From Nymphaea colorata (taxonomy: Eukaryota > Streptophyta > Magnoliopsida > Nymphaeales > Nymphaeaceae), in assembly GCF_008831285.2 (NCBI RefSeq), contig NC_045147.1, positions 15,292,854 to 15,356,853 of the forward strand: DNA of 64,000 nt, given 5' to 3'. Numbering within the stretch: position 1 is the stretch's first letter; each line of letters begins with the position of its first letter. The notes under the pieces are model-generated. The model saw only the letters and a program-made list of their open reading frames with translations, did not search any database and was not told where the DNA came from. Position numbers and translations under genes: made by a program. Positions 1 through 13,812 of this stretch are shown here, in pieces.

Positions 1-390
1 AATGTAATGACAAATCAATTTTATTTGGTAAATATTCTTCTTATTTTATATTGGGACTACATCAGAGTGTGTGAAATTTAAAATGGATCAAGGAAATACG
101 AATGAATGACATGTTGGCAATATAATGGCTGTTATACTAAGTCTGTTGGGTGGTACAGGACCACAGGTTGATATCAAACCATGACCACCATCAAGTCTGT
201 CTTATTTTTAAAAGCATGATCCTTTGAAAATTCAGAAATTTTAGAATGTCAGAAAATGATCAAGAATAAAAAAATAAGTTATGAGATGGTATTTTTCTAG
301 TATTTTTCTTGCAAAATTATGCTGAAGCAAGTAGGCAAATTTTCCAAAATTTCATTGATGTTTGGGGACTATGGATCAAACCAAAGTCTG

Positions 391-430
391 CTACAACAAT
401 ATCTAATAGACTACAACAATATCTAATAGA
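391..430. repeat. Perfect 20-bp tandem duplication
   Basis: The unit CTACAACAATATCTAATAGA occurs twice back to back without a mismatch. It is one of a series of short tandem duplications scattered over the window. Confidence 0.95.
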
Positions 431-879
431 CTAATACATATCTCTGGTTAGCATACCCCTGAGCCTAACATGTTTCTTCAGATTTTGGGTATATTTTATT
501 TAAAGTTTTAAACCACACTGGTCTGTGGATCCTGTACACCAGTTATGTGAATACTATTCGGTTGATATGTATTTTTCTTAATGTATGGGTGGCACTCTGG
601 CATAGCCTTCCTAAGATCCTTCTTTGCTTCTTTTTCTTTTACTTCTCAGTGTGCATGGTCTTCCTGAAGTTGTTTGTATGCTCTTACTGCATCTAGGGTT
701 CCATGCTATACTCTTCTACTTCTATGTTTAAGCATGGCCTGTTTTCAAATGCAGTTTTTTTTTTCCTGTTAGGTTGAAGAGGTCATACCTTGTTGAATAA
801 CATTCTGGCTTATGATATTCTTCTCAAATTTCAGATTTTTGTTTTTACTATGTTGGTGTAAACTGTAAACACACAGACG

Positions 880-968
<89 letters not shown>
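880..968. repeat. Compound microsatellite (TA)n-(CA)n-(TACA)n-(TA)n
   Basis: About 20 bp of TA, 30 bp of CA, a short TACA run and about 27 bp of TA are joined without unique sequence between them. This is a typical plant compound microsatellite and is probably length-polymorphic. Confidence 0.95.
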
Positions 969-2622
969 GTCAAATTAACGTGCATAACTTGTCTAATTGT
1001 TCTTATGTAGGGTTATTTTACTTTCAGCCAGAAATTAAGGCCAGTAGTTCGCCTTCCTTTTGTATCTACCTCCTTTGGTGAGTGTTATTGCTGATCTTTT
1101 AATTATTTCCAATTTTTGTCGTGTTTCTGTTTTTCAGCATAGATTTGTCCAAGCAAATGAAGTAGGCAACACAGTTCATAATTAAAGTTTCCAGAATTGG
1201 TTTAGTTCTGAATTTTGTCATTCATCGATGTTTTGGCTTCTTTTTTTTTTTGAAAAAGAAATTGTGTATCAAAGTTCTTTGCTAGTTATTGCGATGATTG
1301 ACATATATATCGTATAGATGGCACAGTCCTCCAGCTGCTTGTTGCTCACCGGAGTGTTGGATGAAATTCCTAATTTGAGGACTTTGGTAACATCATACAA
1401 GTTCAGCAGTAGTTAAGTCTGCACTTGCAACCCTCAGACCTCAGACTTAAGGATCTAAGGTTGCATTGGCTTGCTCTTGCGACATGGGTCTGTGTGAGGT
1501 GTTGCCAGTGCTTGATCTTGTATTCAGTTGAGTTGAAAGCCCATCCTTTTGTGGACAAAAAAGGAAAAATCCTATTAGAGAAGTGGAAATTAATGTTGGA
1601 GAAATCCCTTAAATTGTGTCAAAGGCATGCTGAGGAAGCTGTGCATGCCATTTTGTGGGTGTTAATACAATCACATTCTTCTTATGCCCCTTACAGACTT
1701 CAAAATAGAAATATAGTTTTGTTGATAATTGTAGCATATGAGCATTTCTAACATTTTCGGTGTGCAACTAAGGACATGCTATGTTAAATTGCATAATTAT
1801 GATACTTAAACTTTCAAAAGACTAGTTTTTTTTTAAAAAAAAAAAATTCTATAGTTATAGATCCTTCCATGTCATAGAGGTACAGGGTTCAGGTGTGGGT
1901 GCAGTATGGGCATATACATATATAATATAAGATATTGTCCACAATAACAAAAGTATTAAGTAAAAAACATTAACTAGCTATCATTCTATCAATGATTAAA
2001 TGAAAAAGCAACAAATTGTTACATAATCAAGTAATCAATCAATAGAGTGTTCAATTTTGACTTCATCCTCCATTAAAATCATATTCATGACACTTTTTGT
2101 TTCATCAATATCTTTTCAATGTTATCACCAGAATCATCAAAAGAATGAATAACATGATCAGTAAACCTGTGTCAAGAGTGTGGGAGTCATACACTCCTTC
2201 AAAGTCAAATTCTTTTGTGTCTACATCCCAAAATTGGGATGACATGCACAAAGTTGAGGATATTAACTATAAAAGCATAATGAATCCAATGTAACACTAG
2301 AAAACCAATAAAATAACAGAAGAAAATGAATATAATATCTATATACTTTTTCTTCCATGGAAGAAGAAGGAAATTGGAGAGCACAAGAACCAGATTCCTG
2401 CATGCTTGCTGGTGAGCTTGTTCCTTTTGATATTGTGTATTTGAGAATGTGTGCTCCATCTTCTTTCCCAACACAAAGATGTAGTAGACTGAGATAATAA
2501 TCTCACTGTAAGTGTTTGGAGCATGGGTAGTTCTGATTTATGACACTCACCAATCAAAAACTTTTTGTTCTTCATCTTCTCTTGCTAGCATTACATCTAA
2601 AGATTCAAATTTTCAGTACAAA

Positions 2623-2955
2623 ATGTTACATATTTGGAAGTAATTTCTCTTTTCTGTAAGTATATGAGACCTTTATGTGTTCTAGTTTGTAGATTGAGGT
2701 TTGGTTAATGTGGGGAAATTTATAGAAACTACATTGAACATGTCTTACATTTGGATTGATTCTATAGGAGTGGTTATTGGAGTTTGAATTGCATTTCCCC
2801 AATTTCAATAATAGAAAAAGCTTTGCCAAAGAGGCTGAATTTCCCTGAACTCAGGTTGCTCTCCTCGCTCTTATTTTCTTCTGTCCTTGTTCTCTCTTTT
2901 CTTATCTACGAATATGAGTCCTCTTCCATATGGTATCAAAGCAAGGTTAGGCATG
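2623..2955 (+). mobile_element. Copia-type LTR relic with primer-binding site
   Basis: The stretch starts with TGTTACATATTTGG and runs to CTCTTCCA. Two bases later comes TGGTATCAAAGC, which is nearly identical to the sequence complementary to the 3' end of plant initiator-methionine tRNA (TGGTATCAGAGC), the usual copia primer-binding site. The same signal follows both 5' LTRs of the complete elements at 50230 and 54240. No gag or pol coding is recognisable downstream and no partner LTR was seen, so this is a truncated left end. The left boundary is a guess based on the TG start. Confidence 0.45.
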
Positions 2956-3907
2956 GCAGATAGTTCAGTTCTGTTTGGATTCTTCGGTGACATTTTTAAT
3001 TCCTTGTGCTTTGCTGTAGGTGGTTATATATTTGGTACAATAGTCCTCCTCTCACTGGAATTCTAGGAACCCTGAATTCACCAAGAACATCTGATTGTTT
3101 ATGATTTGAACATATTATTTTTCTTTTTTCATGCTTTTCGACCATTATAGCTAATGCCTCTAATCCTTTACAGTTTACAGAGTCAAATTTTGTGTTTCCA
3201 TCTTCTGGAAATACCTTGTCTTTGCTTTTTGCGTGCATCTATTTCCGTCAATTTGCCTAGGCTTCCTGCTACATCTAACGAAGTTTGCTGATTGTGGGAT
3301 TTAGGAACTGCATTGATGCTGTTGGTCATGTCATGGCAACAATTTATCAATGTTCCTTTCTTGTCTATTTCGACATCACTAAGGTACCTCCACCATCATG
3401 AAGATGCCATTTTACCTGGATGTTATGAATATTCTATTTCCTTTTATTCAGCTTTTGTAGGTGGAGGCTGAATTATGCATGCCATGTCAACTGCATGTTG
3501 TAAGCCATAAATATCGTAGATATAGTGTTTGTTGTTATAGTATTGAAGTGTGAATCTTCAACTTCATTATTCTCATGGTCCTCTCTTCCTACATATGCAG
3601 GTTTTCGACAATTTTTTTTTTCTCAACTGGAGGAAGTATTAAATGTTGTGGAATGTGTATCATAACTCGTATTTTGGTTTAATTTAATATATGTTGCTGT
3701 AAGAAAAGTAAAGTTTTTGAATAAGTCAAGTTACAAATTTGTTACTAATTAAAAACAAAAATAGTAATGCTAGAAAAAAAAAATCATACTAGCTATGGAA
3801 CAAAATGATAACTTGAGAAATCAAGTAATCATAAACCCCATAAAAGGAATAAGCTGGACTTATCAAGTAACTGTAAATGGCATTAATATAATAAACTGGA
3901 TAATTGA

Positions 3908-4020
3908 ATGGTGCCCACCAAAATGGTGATGACCAATGCCCATACTTACTTTTTCTAACTTCTAAGGGAAATATAAGTACTGAGTAGTGGTCGTGGTGTT
4001 AGCATTTTGGTGGGCACCAT
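3908..4020. repeat. Short foldback: 18-bp perfect inverted repeat around a 77-bp loop
   Basis: ATGGTGCCCACCAAAATG at 3908-3925 is exactly reverse-complemented at 4003-4020. Pairing continues only weakly inward. It could be a decayed MITE or the stem of a small hairpin RNA. No flanking target duplication is obvious. Confidence 0.8.
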
Positions 4021-6398
4021 TTGGTTTCCTTATTTGATACACAAATATAGTTCGAAAAAACATGCCTATCATCTTCATCAACATGTTACATATGTCCAAA
4101 TCAACGTTGTTCTCCCTCAAGAATGCAAGAACTCCACACATGTCACTCTCAGAAAGTATGAAGATTTTGAGGCCGAAGAGATCTATAAAACCCTAAACAA
4201 GAAAATGTAACTTTTATTACTTAGTAACCTGATTTGAATTTTATTGTAGGAGATGGTGTGTCATAGACTGTGTCATAGACAATCACCTCCGTGAGCTAGT
4301 TCAAAAGGTTTATCGTCTGATACACCCCATAGTTATTACATGAAGATATTATACTATGCACCGGTACTATTTACAAGCTTAAATCTATGGTAGTCAAAAG
4401 TCAAAACCAGGACTAGTTTGCAGGATAGCCGATTAGCCCCAGCCTTCCAGTTGGGGCGGCCTTGAAGTTGTTTATTGATTAGTCTGACTAGTCAACAACT
4501 AATATGATTAGTCAATAGGCAAAGTCACAAAAGAATTTTCTTTTTCTCATTTTTTGTTTCTTACAAGGCTTAATATAAAACAATAACTCTCTTTCTCACT
4601 CGTCTTTTTCTCCCGGTTCATCCATATCGTTAACATTTTTTTTCTTTGTTGTTGATGATGCAATCTATGTAACTATTGGATGTTGACAATGTGATGATAT
4701 AGATGCATCCCATGTTCACTCTGTATGTTTAGTGATTGTTTATGCTGATGCACTATCTTATATGGTTGTATAATTTGTAACATTGCAGATCACTTTTTTT
4801 TTTAAAAATAAAAAAATTATATTAGAGGGATCTTTTATTAAATTCATATTCATATCGGGTCTTTTGATCAATTCTGGCAATTTATCTGTCGTATCTTCTG
4901 CCATTCTTTTATTAATATTCTTTTAATAACTGACTTGAGTCAATTAGTTTCTAGTAATTACGCCTAGGCTTTTCATTGACTAGCTATATAGACACTACTA
5001 ATAATGCACTCCCATATTCATGCTATCCTACACCACCTCCAAAGTAGATGGTTTTGCTTAGTGTTATAATTCTCATCTTGGTACATGAACAGATGCCTAT
5101 TTTGCATGCTTCTTCTCTAATCAATTTACTCTAAGAGTACATATATGTGGCAATGGTATTGGGTTTACAGTATTTCTTGGAGAACACTGAGGTGTTCTCA
5201 TGGGAGTGAGCATTTGAAAATATGGGAAGAGTAAATGAGATTCATCATGTTGCTTTGCAAATGCATCATCTCCAAGTTTATCTTTGATCGAAAGTGAAAC
5301 TCAAATATGTAAAGTGGCAGCTGGAGATATCTGGTTGATGTAATGTCTGACATTTGAATGTGTTACTATGCAGGATAATCATGTTCGTTGAGGTTATCTG
5401 TGCTGGGTCTTTTATGAGTCTGTACATTGGTAAGTTGCTAAAATGTATAAGAAAAATCGAAAGTTTGAATGTTAGTTGATGAAATGGAATGCCTTCAGAA
5501 TCTGTTATTAAATGGAGAATGGCTTGATCTTGAAGTGTTCCTTTTCTTGTAACCATCTTGGGTGCCAGTATTTGTTAGTTTTTTGTACTATCATTCTTCC
5601 AGTTCCAAACTTAAAAACACAACTAGTCTTGATAAGGTCTATCATGTTAATTTAAAGTTAATAACAGAATTATGTTTTGCATTAGCATGTACAGATTATT
5701 TTCTTTATGATGAGATGCACAGGAGGAGAGGAAACACTCCTTGGTTTCTGTTATTGAAGCATTGGTTTCAGTCTTTCAGATATCTACTCTATATTGTCAA
5801 GAATAGATATATTATTTATTATTACTTGCAAAACAGTTTATGTAATTTTTTTGGTGCTGGATAAAGCTCTTGTGCTCTCTCTCGTTTTTCTGAGGTGTGG
5901 TGAGTTAGGGCACAGAGGGTTTGAATTCAAATGTTATGGCATTTATCATGAAATTGTTTTTAGCTGAAAGATGCACATGGCAAATGTATATCTGAAGTGC
6001 TGAAGGATTTTTCTTTTTTCTTTTTTTGTTAAAAGAAAATACTCTTTGAATGGGGGTTGAGGACAAATAATTGAAGAAGCAATTAGTAATTTCTTGTATC
6101 GAAAAGAAGATGGTCACTGGGGTTGCAGATAAAACTAGCTGGTGACGACTTGCGCCCATGCTTGCTAAAAAGAACAAATAACAGTATGTTTAATGGTTTC
6201 AGTTTATCTTTTAGTTAAACAACTATTCTTCTCCCAACTTATTTTGTATGTTTAAGGTTTGGGTTTGGATTTTACGCAACCTCTGTTGAAATATGAAATC
6301 GGTGATGTTCATGCCTTAAATATATCGATGATTCAATCCAAGGTTTTCTCTTTCTTAATTTTCTTTCTAAAGTGATTTTCCCTTTGTTCTGGAGGCAG

Positions 6399-9300
6399 GG
6401 TGCGTGCATCAGTATAACTCTTTGAATGGGCAGCCTGATGTTCTGAAGTTCTTTTATTCTTCCCTGCAACCTTCAAACGCTTTAGAAGAAATGAGGTACC
6501 ATACTTCTATACATATTTTCTGACACGTTTATCTAAGTTACCAGATTCTGCAATTGCTGCACATGAGTCGATTGGTTTCTCTTTCTTGAGTCATTGGTAG
6601 AATCTTAGCTTGTTACTTGTAGACAATTGTTTGTGTCTCGATTACATATCTTAGCCACACCTGCACGCATGTATTTTTTGAACGATGTTTCACCTGCACC
6701 GTCATCCCCACCTGCATGCACATCCCACACCTATGTGCCATAATTTGTAATGCTGTTTTGGGATGTGCTTTTTCATTTTTACACCTAACAATTTTCTTTA
6801 TTAAAACAAAATCACATGGTTCAGTTTTTCGTTATCCTCCTTTGCATTGGACTGGTCTTTTGACGATATTTTAGAGCATTTAAAGATGATTGGTTCAGGC
6901 CTCCTAGAGTCATTTCAAAGTGCATATGTACATGCATACATAGATAATACATACGTTCATAATATACGAATGTATGTATGTACATATAGAAAGATAGAGA
7001 TAGAGAGAAGAGGGAGGGAGAGAGTGAGAGAGTTCCACAGTGGATGCTAGAAGACCTAAGCTTGCATTTTTTGTTTAATAGATATCATGATGGTGACCGT
7101 CTTTCAGATCAGCATATGGCTTTGTTGCAATATCAACAGGAAAATCTGCATTACTTAAGTGAGGAGGTAAAGTTTGCTAAACTAGAATATTTTGTGATTA
7201 TCGTCAGTCTTATAGCTATTTTGTTTTCTAAATGGTTTGCTATGCTATTTCTGGAGGAGGGCCACTAACAAAGGATGTGGGGCTGATCCATTGAAGAGTA
7301 ACAATTATTTCATTTTGTCATGAAGAATTCCCCAGAATCCCATGTTTCATTTGTTATGAAGAATTCACCAGGATCAAATTGGGATTCTCTTAATTTGGGA
7401 TCAACCATGTTATATTTAGCAAGCAAAATTTATAGTTCAAACATTTCATGTAAAACATGTGATGTAATGTCAAAATCAGTTCTGAGGTGAATCAGATTTC
7501 AACAAGGACCTAACAAGTAAAAACTTTAATTTGCTTATTAACATATGTCACACAAACTAAAAAAAAATCTAAATTGCTAAATGATTTACAAAAAATTACA
7601 AGTATGAACTTAAAGAAAATAATGACATATAGATTAAACTAAAGGAAAATGCACATTCAACAAGTAATATATTTATATATTTAAGATCATCACATAGATC
7701 TACAGTCTACTTAATCAAGAATGCCACATCCCAAGAGCTAAAGCCTGTAAAAAATGTTAAATTAGTTGTTGGAATAGTTCAGAATTAGGAAGAAATGGAA
7801 AACCAGTTAGCACAAAAATTGAAAGCCCAGACATTTTGTAATATTTCAAATATTAAGGATCACAAAAACAAAAAGGCGTACAGATTCCTCACCTGGATAG
7901 TTGTACAGATGTAATGTCTTTTCCAACATTTGAGATACATGTGGAATATAAGATTATACACTGTTGAAACAGTTGAAGGATCGTGTCATTAGGAACTGGG
8001 TCCCATTTGACACTTCTCTACATTCTTTTCAGTTTGAGTGATTTCTCAGTTGAATATTGGAATTCTTTAAGGGTAGGAAAATAAGCACGAGGAAAAGAAA
8101 TGACTTATTACTGCATAGGAATGACAATAGGAATTTATAAAGTAACAAACATCTTTAGCAATATATTGCATGAGGAAAGTCAGTCTGGCTTGGGTCATAG
8201 TGGAGCTTGCTGTTGGCATGCCAGACACTAGTTCTCTAGGATGTGTCAAGAAGGCAGACATTTGGCATACTTCAGTGCACATAAATTTTACAACATCCCA
8301 AGACACATTTTGTGAAGTATTCATGGGAAGATGGCTAGGCACAGCTGTTTGCATCAGAACTCAAAGAAATGAAATAAATCATGCTGATTGAGGTGCCATT
8401 GTGCCAATTTGAAAATGGTAAATACCAATTGAGCGAGAAAATTTTTATACATGGGGTCTTGAGTTGTTCCTGCATCAAAGTTTTTGCACCATTAATTTGA
8501 TTTTACTTGCATCAAGTACACAGATGTGGTTTGTGGAAGATTTTACTTCTGCTTATGTTAACTCCTGTAAGAAATTACAGCTGAATTCAATTAGGGGATA
8601 CAGCTTGTACTAAATTCTATCATGAGCAACCTTGATAATCAGCTAATATATGTCATAACCTAGGGGAGAATTGTGATAAGAACTTCTCTAGATATTATTT
8701 GTTGTTACCTTGTTATTATTTTATTTTTCTTTAAGGTTGAAAATTGAGGTGGTAGAATTCAGGTTAGGCTGTTAGGGTATTCATTCCTACCAGCATTTGG
8801 TTCTTGATGCCAAGTCTATGAGTGTCTCTGATTACCATATAATTTTTTGTTTTTGTTAGTGCAGATTCTTCGGTTGCAGGAATGCTTAAGCAAATATGAG
8901 CAATCTGGTGATGGGAACAATACTTCCGTTAGTACCTAATATGATCTGTTTCAGTATTTTGTTATTCTCTTTCTGTCACCCAAATTGCCTTGTTTTCTAG
9001 CATGAGAAGTTTTTCCTTTTTTTTTTTAAGAAAAAAAATTGTTCGTTCTTCAATTTCATTTAGCTTGATTTGCAGCACTTTCTTTTCGTGTATATTTTTC
9101 TGTTCAAGAATCCTGAAGGGAAGTTTATTAGGGCATTGAAACAATGGGACAATGAGCCAATGGGAATTGTTATTTCTATTTGCTGCTGTTGCCAGAGAGA
9201 TGAAGCCTCTGATGGTGTGCTGTATACGTTGATCTTGCATTACTATATCCAAAATTTCCATGCACTTAATAGGCTTATACCATTTTGCTTGTTGATATAA

Positions 9301-12300
9301 ATTTCTCCACGTTGTTATGTAGTGCATCTACACATTGAATGATTGAACTTTAGTTTATTTATTTTTCATTCAGGTTCACTTTGTGTAAGTGGTTAAAACA
9401 ATATTAGTGTTTATGCCGCAATTTTTATTATCCATCAGATAATGTACGCATTTATATAAAAGTTCACAATCTCAATCAGTTGAAGTTTGCTGGTTCCCCA
9501 CCAAAAATTCAATTTTCAATGTCAATGGTATCAGTAATGGCCACATTTGCTCTTGTGCAAATGACCACTCAATCCTGCATGACAGATGTTAACAATATTT
9601 GCCAATGATTTGGAAACATTGTTAATCACCAGAAACAGGGTAAAATATTTATTTTAACCAGTCCACGACATTCAACTGTCCAAATTCCTTTTCTTAATTT
9701 TTGATAGCTCCGAACCCATGCATGTTCATTGAGAATGAAAATACTTCAAAGAAATGATGACATTGATAAGACTCTATTCGTCAAATTGGAATTGGGTCAT
9801 ACAATTGTGAAACAACATGTGAATTCTCCACCATAGTCGAAATGAGGATCTCTTCAGAGTGGCATTGCTGATGATTTTGTCTATTCTGTACATTACCTTA
9901 AAGTTCTTCCATCTTTTGCTGTAAAAAAAAATAAGAGTCTAAGCAGCTTCTCAAGGTGCTTTACTTGTGCTTTTTTTTTTGTTTCTTTTTGTTGCCTTAC
10001 TGTCCCATGTGGATTATGATGTAGGCAATTTATTTCCCTGATCTGATGGCATGAGATGAACTAAATTAGGGCATCGTAAGTGATTTTTTTTCTGGATTGT
10101 TAGTAATGGCAAGTATTATCCAGTGAGGTGTATGTTCCTAATTAGGGATTTGAATTTTTACACTGTTTTCTAGGATTTTTCATATCAATAATCTGTTGAA
10201 TTTGGAAAATGATTCGTAACAAATTATTCAGTTAGTGCATAAGAAATGAGGACTTATGTGGACTGGGATGAACAATTGGAATTGTTTAATGGAATGGTGA
10301 GAAAAATATTTTGCTTTTTTTTTTTCAGGTTGATCTTGCACATCTATTGGCTGCTCGTGACCAAGAATTAAGATCTTTATCTGCTGAGGTGACTTCTTTA
10401 ACTTCATTAGAATGTTACTCTCAAGGGGAAGCCTTTGCTTCATTGGGAATTTTTATTCTTGATAGAAAATAATGTAACTAAGGCTGAATGTCTTCTGATT
10501 TGAATTTTCTTCACTTATGTGCATTTGAACACAGATAAATTACGACATACATGACCCATGTTGTGTGACATATCAATGCTTCTCTAAGATCACAATTTGG
10601 TGGCCAGGCTCCTTGGAGTATGCGCCCACATTATTTTCTGTAGCTTAATTTGTTATTTGCTTGTCTTTCTACTTTTTTTTAAAAAAAAATTGTAAGTAAC
10701 GTTACTGATCTTTTTTGCATGTGTCTAATCTGATAAATTTATAATATTTTATACTTTTCTTGCAAATGTTTTTCTTTTTGAATCTTGTGATGAATATTCT
10801 CGTCCAATGAGAGTTTGAACAATGCTTGATTTATTCTAAGCTTCAAGTCTCCTACTATTCCCGGGGTGCTAAAAGTGGTGTTTATAACTTGATCTGCGCA
10901 TAGGAAAGTCAAAGGGACCAGCGAAATGCCTAGTGGTGTTCTGAACACAGATAGACTACATGCTTAATGTAGCTTCTGACTTGTCAAACTCGGTTCTGAT
11001 ATCTTTTGCGCATTGACATGCTCTTTTGAAACAAGTATATTGCAATTTCAGATGAATCAAGTGCAATCAGAGTTGCATCTAGCCCGTGATCTAATTGCCG
11101 AGCGTGATTCTGAGGTGCAGCGCATTCGTGCAATGAACAGTCAGGTGAAATCCTCATTCTTCTTGTGCTTGATATTCAAAAAACTTTGTGAGTTCTTCTG
11201 TAGGGCATAAATATATCATATATCACCTTTAACTCTTTAAGATGGATGGAGTTATGCTGTGCCGACATAATTTTTATGCAGCAATTCAAATTTCATTCTG
11301 CGTATTTTCTTTGGTTGGAATACTTTGTGAGTTCTTTTGGTAGGAGATAGATATATTACCTTTAAGATACATGAATTTATGCTTTGTCCAAGTAATTGTT
11401 GTGCAGCAGTTGAAATTTCTTTTTCTTGTTTTCTTTGGTTGGATTATACAATTCCTACTTTCTCAATATTCCAATTTTGTGCATTGAACTTTGCCTTGCT
11501 ATGATAATGTATTGGTGACACTTCCTTTTCCTTTGTTTTTTTTTTTTTTTTTTTTCTGGCCACAGCTTGAGGAATCATAAAAGAACAACAAATGTAGTTC
11601 CTCAGCTTCTTACTGTTGGTCAGAGTGTTACATACTTTTACTCCTAATAGCTGACCAAGAATCACAGGCTTAAAGGATTGAACCGTGTAGCCCATAGAGG
11701 GTACTTAATAATCTCAGGCTACGTTTTTTCTGTTTGTGTAGTCTTTGGTTTTCTATGTGCCGATAATAAGGAATCACAAGACATAATGGAAGTATGGGAA
11801 TTACAGAAAATTATATGCATATGTACGTTTCCTTTATCTTTTTTCCCTTGTGGCATCGTTGCAGTTGTAAAGGTTTTGTATTCTTTCCTCTTCACCTGTT
11901 CATAGAGTAAGTTAGGTTTAGCTTTCGACAAATACTCAAATATGTCCACATTAATTTCATTTTTCAGTTGAATTAGTGAAACAACACAACTTTTAAGTGG
12001 CTACTTCCTTTTTGGAAATCCATCAATTTCTTGGTCATTAAATTTAAGTGCTATTTCTTTTGGATGCATGTCAAACATACCCACCTAAAATTACTGTTCT
12101 AATCTTTGTTGATAACATACTAACTAACATCATGTTCCTTCGTAAAAGAGATATTTGATAACAACATTTTGGTCTTCTTGATCATTATCGATGCAGTTAT
12201 TTAAGGGCAAGCATGTTGAAGACGACAGGAATAGAGCTAAATATAATGTCCAAGATATTGAGTTTCTTTTTGTATGGATAATAAGCTTGGGCTGTTATTT

Positions 12301-13812
12301 AGATTTTATTCTTTTAATTACATTGCTCTTGCTTTTCATTGTAGTTTATTTTCCTGGGATGCTCTGATCATTGGCTGAAGTTAATTCCTCTTATTCTTAT
12401 TTGCATCTCTAAATCATTTGTTAAATATGCCACTTGCCCTTTTGTTTACAAATTATAGATTCTTAGTGGGAGTTCTGGCTTTTTTCTTTCTTTCTTCCCC
12501 TGTTTCAGAGGGTAGATTTCTCTGTATACAATCTCTGAAAAGTCATAAAATGAAAATTTGTTCATGTGATTGTCATTGTTGATTCATTGTCGAAAATATT
12601 CACTTCAGTGTCTATTGGCCTCTACCCACTATTACCCATCAAATCGGTTCCTCCCTGAAGCAAGGCAACGACTGATGTGGACCCTGAACTCAAAGCCTTT
12701 GCCAGTCTTTCCATTTTAGAACTAGGCCAATTCACACTGATTTAATACAACTGCATTGCTTAACTCAATATTCTTTTGCAGAAGACTTCATGCAATGTGA
12801 TAATTGGCTTGGTACCTTAAGGTTTTCATGTATTTTTTTCTTTTGTAATTTTAGTGATTCTCATAAAATACGGGGATTGCATCAGCCTTTGGTGCATTGA
12901 GACCATGTTGCTTATTTCATCCTTAGGAACTTCTCAGGAAGTTCTTTTTCCTCAATTTGTTTTTCTTTGGAAATTTATTGGGAATTCAAAAACATTAAAA
13001 TATATAAAAACAAGAGTAACAGGAAAAACTTATAAAATTGCGAGCTTCTTATTAATGCGCTTAAAAAATATTGACGAGCACCTACATTAGTTTTAAAATT
13101 TTAAAGGAAACAAAAACGGGCTGAGAATACGTTTAAACAGAGGTTTTTTATCTAACAAAAAAAAAGAAAGCATATTACAATATTATCATGATATCTAATT
13201 GGGTGATATTTGGAAATATTAAGATATTCTCCCAATAGAATGTTCATTTTAGCAATGAAATCCTGATGTTCTCAATATGTTGCAAACATTTTTGACTATG
13301 AGTTCAAATTTGTTAGTGTCCCATATCTTGTATACTTTTATTTATTTTCCACTCCGATTGACGTTTAGTGTTGTGGATATTTAACAGTATGTCGAGGAGA
13401 ATGAAAGACTGAGGGCCATACTGGGGGAGTGGAGTGCCCGTGCAGCAAAGGTACTTATAGGTCTTCTTAAATGCTATCAGTTGATTCAGGAAATAAAGAA
13501 AAGCCATATTCATGGCAAAACAAGTAGTGCATGTATAGATATACATTTTCAGAATCCATCCAAGCCACCAGCCCACCAGTTTTGGCTGGTTTTGCACTCA
13601 ATCCAGCTTAATGATAAGTAAACCAGTTGTCTTCTAGCCAACTCTTCTGAAATGGTTCTCAATCAAATTTAATCTGATCTAAAGTTTCATTATGCTATTT
13701 CAAGCTTGAACGTGCATTGGAGGCAGAACGACTTCCCAATATGGAATTGCAGAAAAAAATTCCGAAGGCAAGGCATCCACCATCCCAGTCAAGTGAACGT
13801 AACGAAGATTAG
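6399..13812 (+). CDS. Conserved plant coiled-coil protein, unknown function (3' seven exons)
   Basis: I assembled seven exons by open frame, GT-AG borders and matching phase: 6399-6495, 7082-7166, 8865-8927, 10329-10388, 11052-11144, 13388-13450 and 13705-13812, ending in TAG. They encode about 188 residues. The first exon starts two bases into a codon, so the N-terminus is missing. The junction from exon 1 to exon 2 splits an Arg codon (AG|A), and all later junctions are phase 0. The product is rich in Glu, Gln, Leu and Arg with heptad-like spacing: LLQYQQENLHYLSEE, then DLAHLLAARDQELRSLSAE, then SELHLARDLIAERDSEVQR, then YVEENERLRAILGEWSARAAK, then a basic Ser/Pro-rich tail. This predicts one long parallel coiled coil, suggesting a scaffold or tether role, but I cannot name the family. 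Such strong codon-level coherence over 7.4 kb of noisy introns argues for a real gene. Introns reach 2.2 kb. Confidence 0.8.
11182..11452. repeat. Diverged tandem duplication of about 135 bp inside intron 5 of the coiled-coil gene
   Basis: Both copies begin with ACTTTGTGAGTTCTT and share, in the same order, an ATA-rich patch, ACCTTTAA, a TTATGCT motif, GCAGCA.TT.AAATTTC and TTTTCTTTGGTTGGA. Copy 1 is about 11182-11319 and copy 2 about 11320-11452. Many point differences show that it is older than the perfect duplications elsewhere in the window. Confidence 0.75.

Larger units (their letters stand above)
1..6398. other. AT-rich flank upstream of the coiled-coil gene; missing 5' exons not located
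   Basis: No confident gene is seen here. The first recognised exon at 6399 begins in the middle of a codon, so at least one upstream exon must exist, either here or left of the window. Short open pieces with plausible splice sites occur: 1029-1077 flanked by TTTCAG and GTGAGT, and 3306-3384 flanked by TTTAG and GTACCT. I could not tie either to a protein family or to the reading phase of the downstream gene. An open segment at 1425-1751 reads 108 codons but resembles nothing I recognise. The remainder is intron-like or intergenic sequence with poly-T tracts and the repeats listed separately. Confidence 0.5.

Noticed and set aside
1029-1137. Possible mini-exon pair around a 60-bp intron (GTGAGT to TTTTTCAG)
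   Set aside because: The splice signals are good, but the joined frame soon stops and matches nothing I recognise.
3306-3384. Open segment between TTTAG and GTACCT with a Cys/Val-rich reading
   Set aside because: It has no recognised homology, and no neighbouring exon of compatible phase was found.
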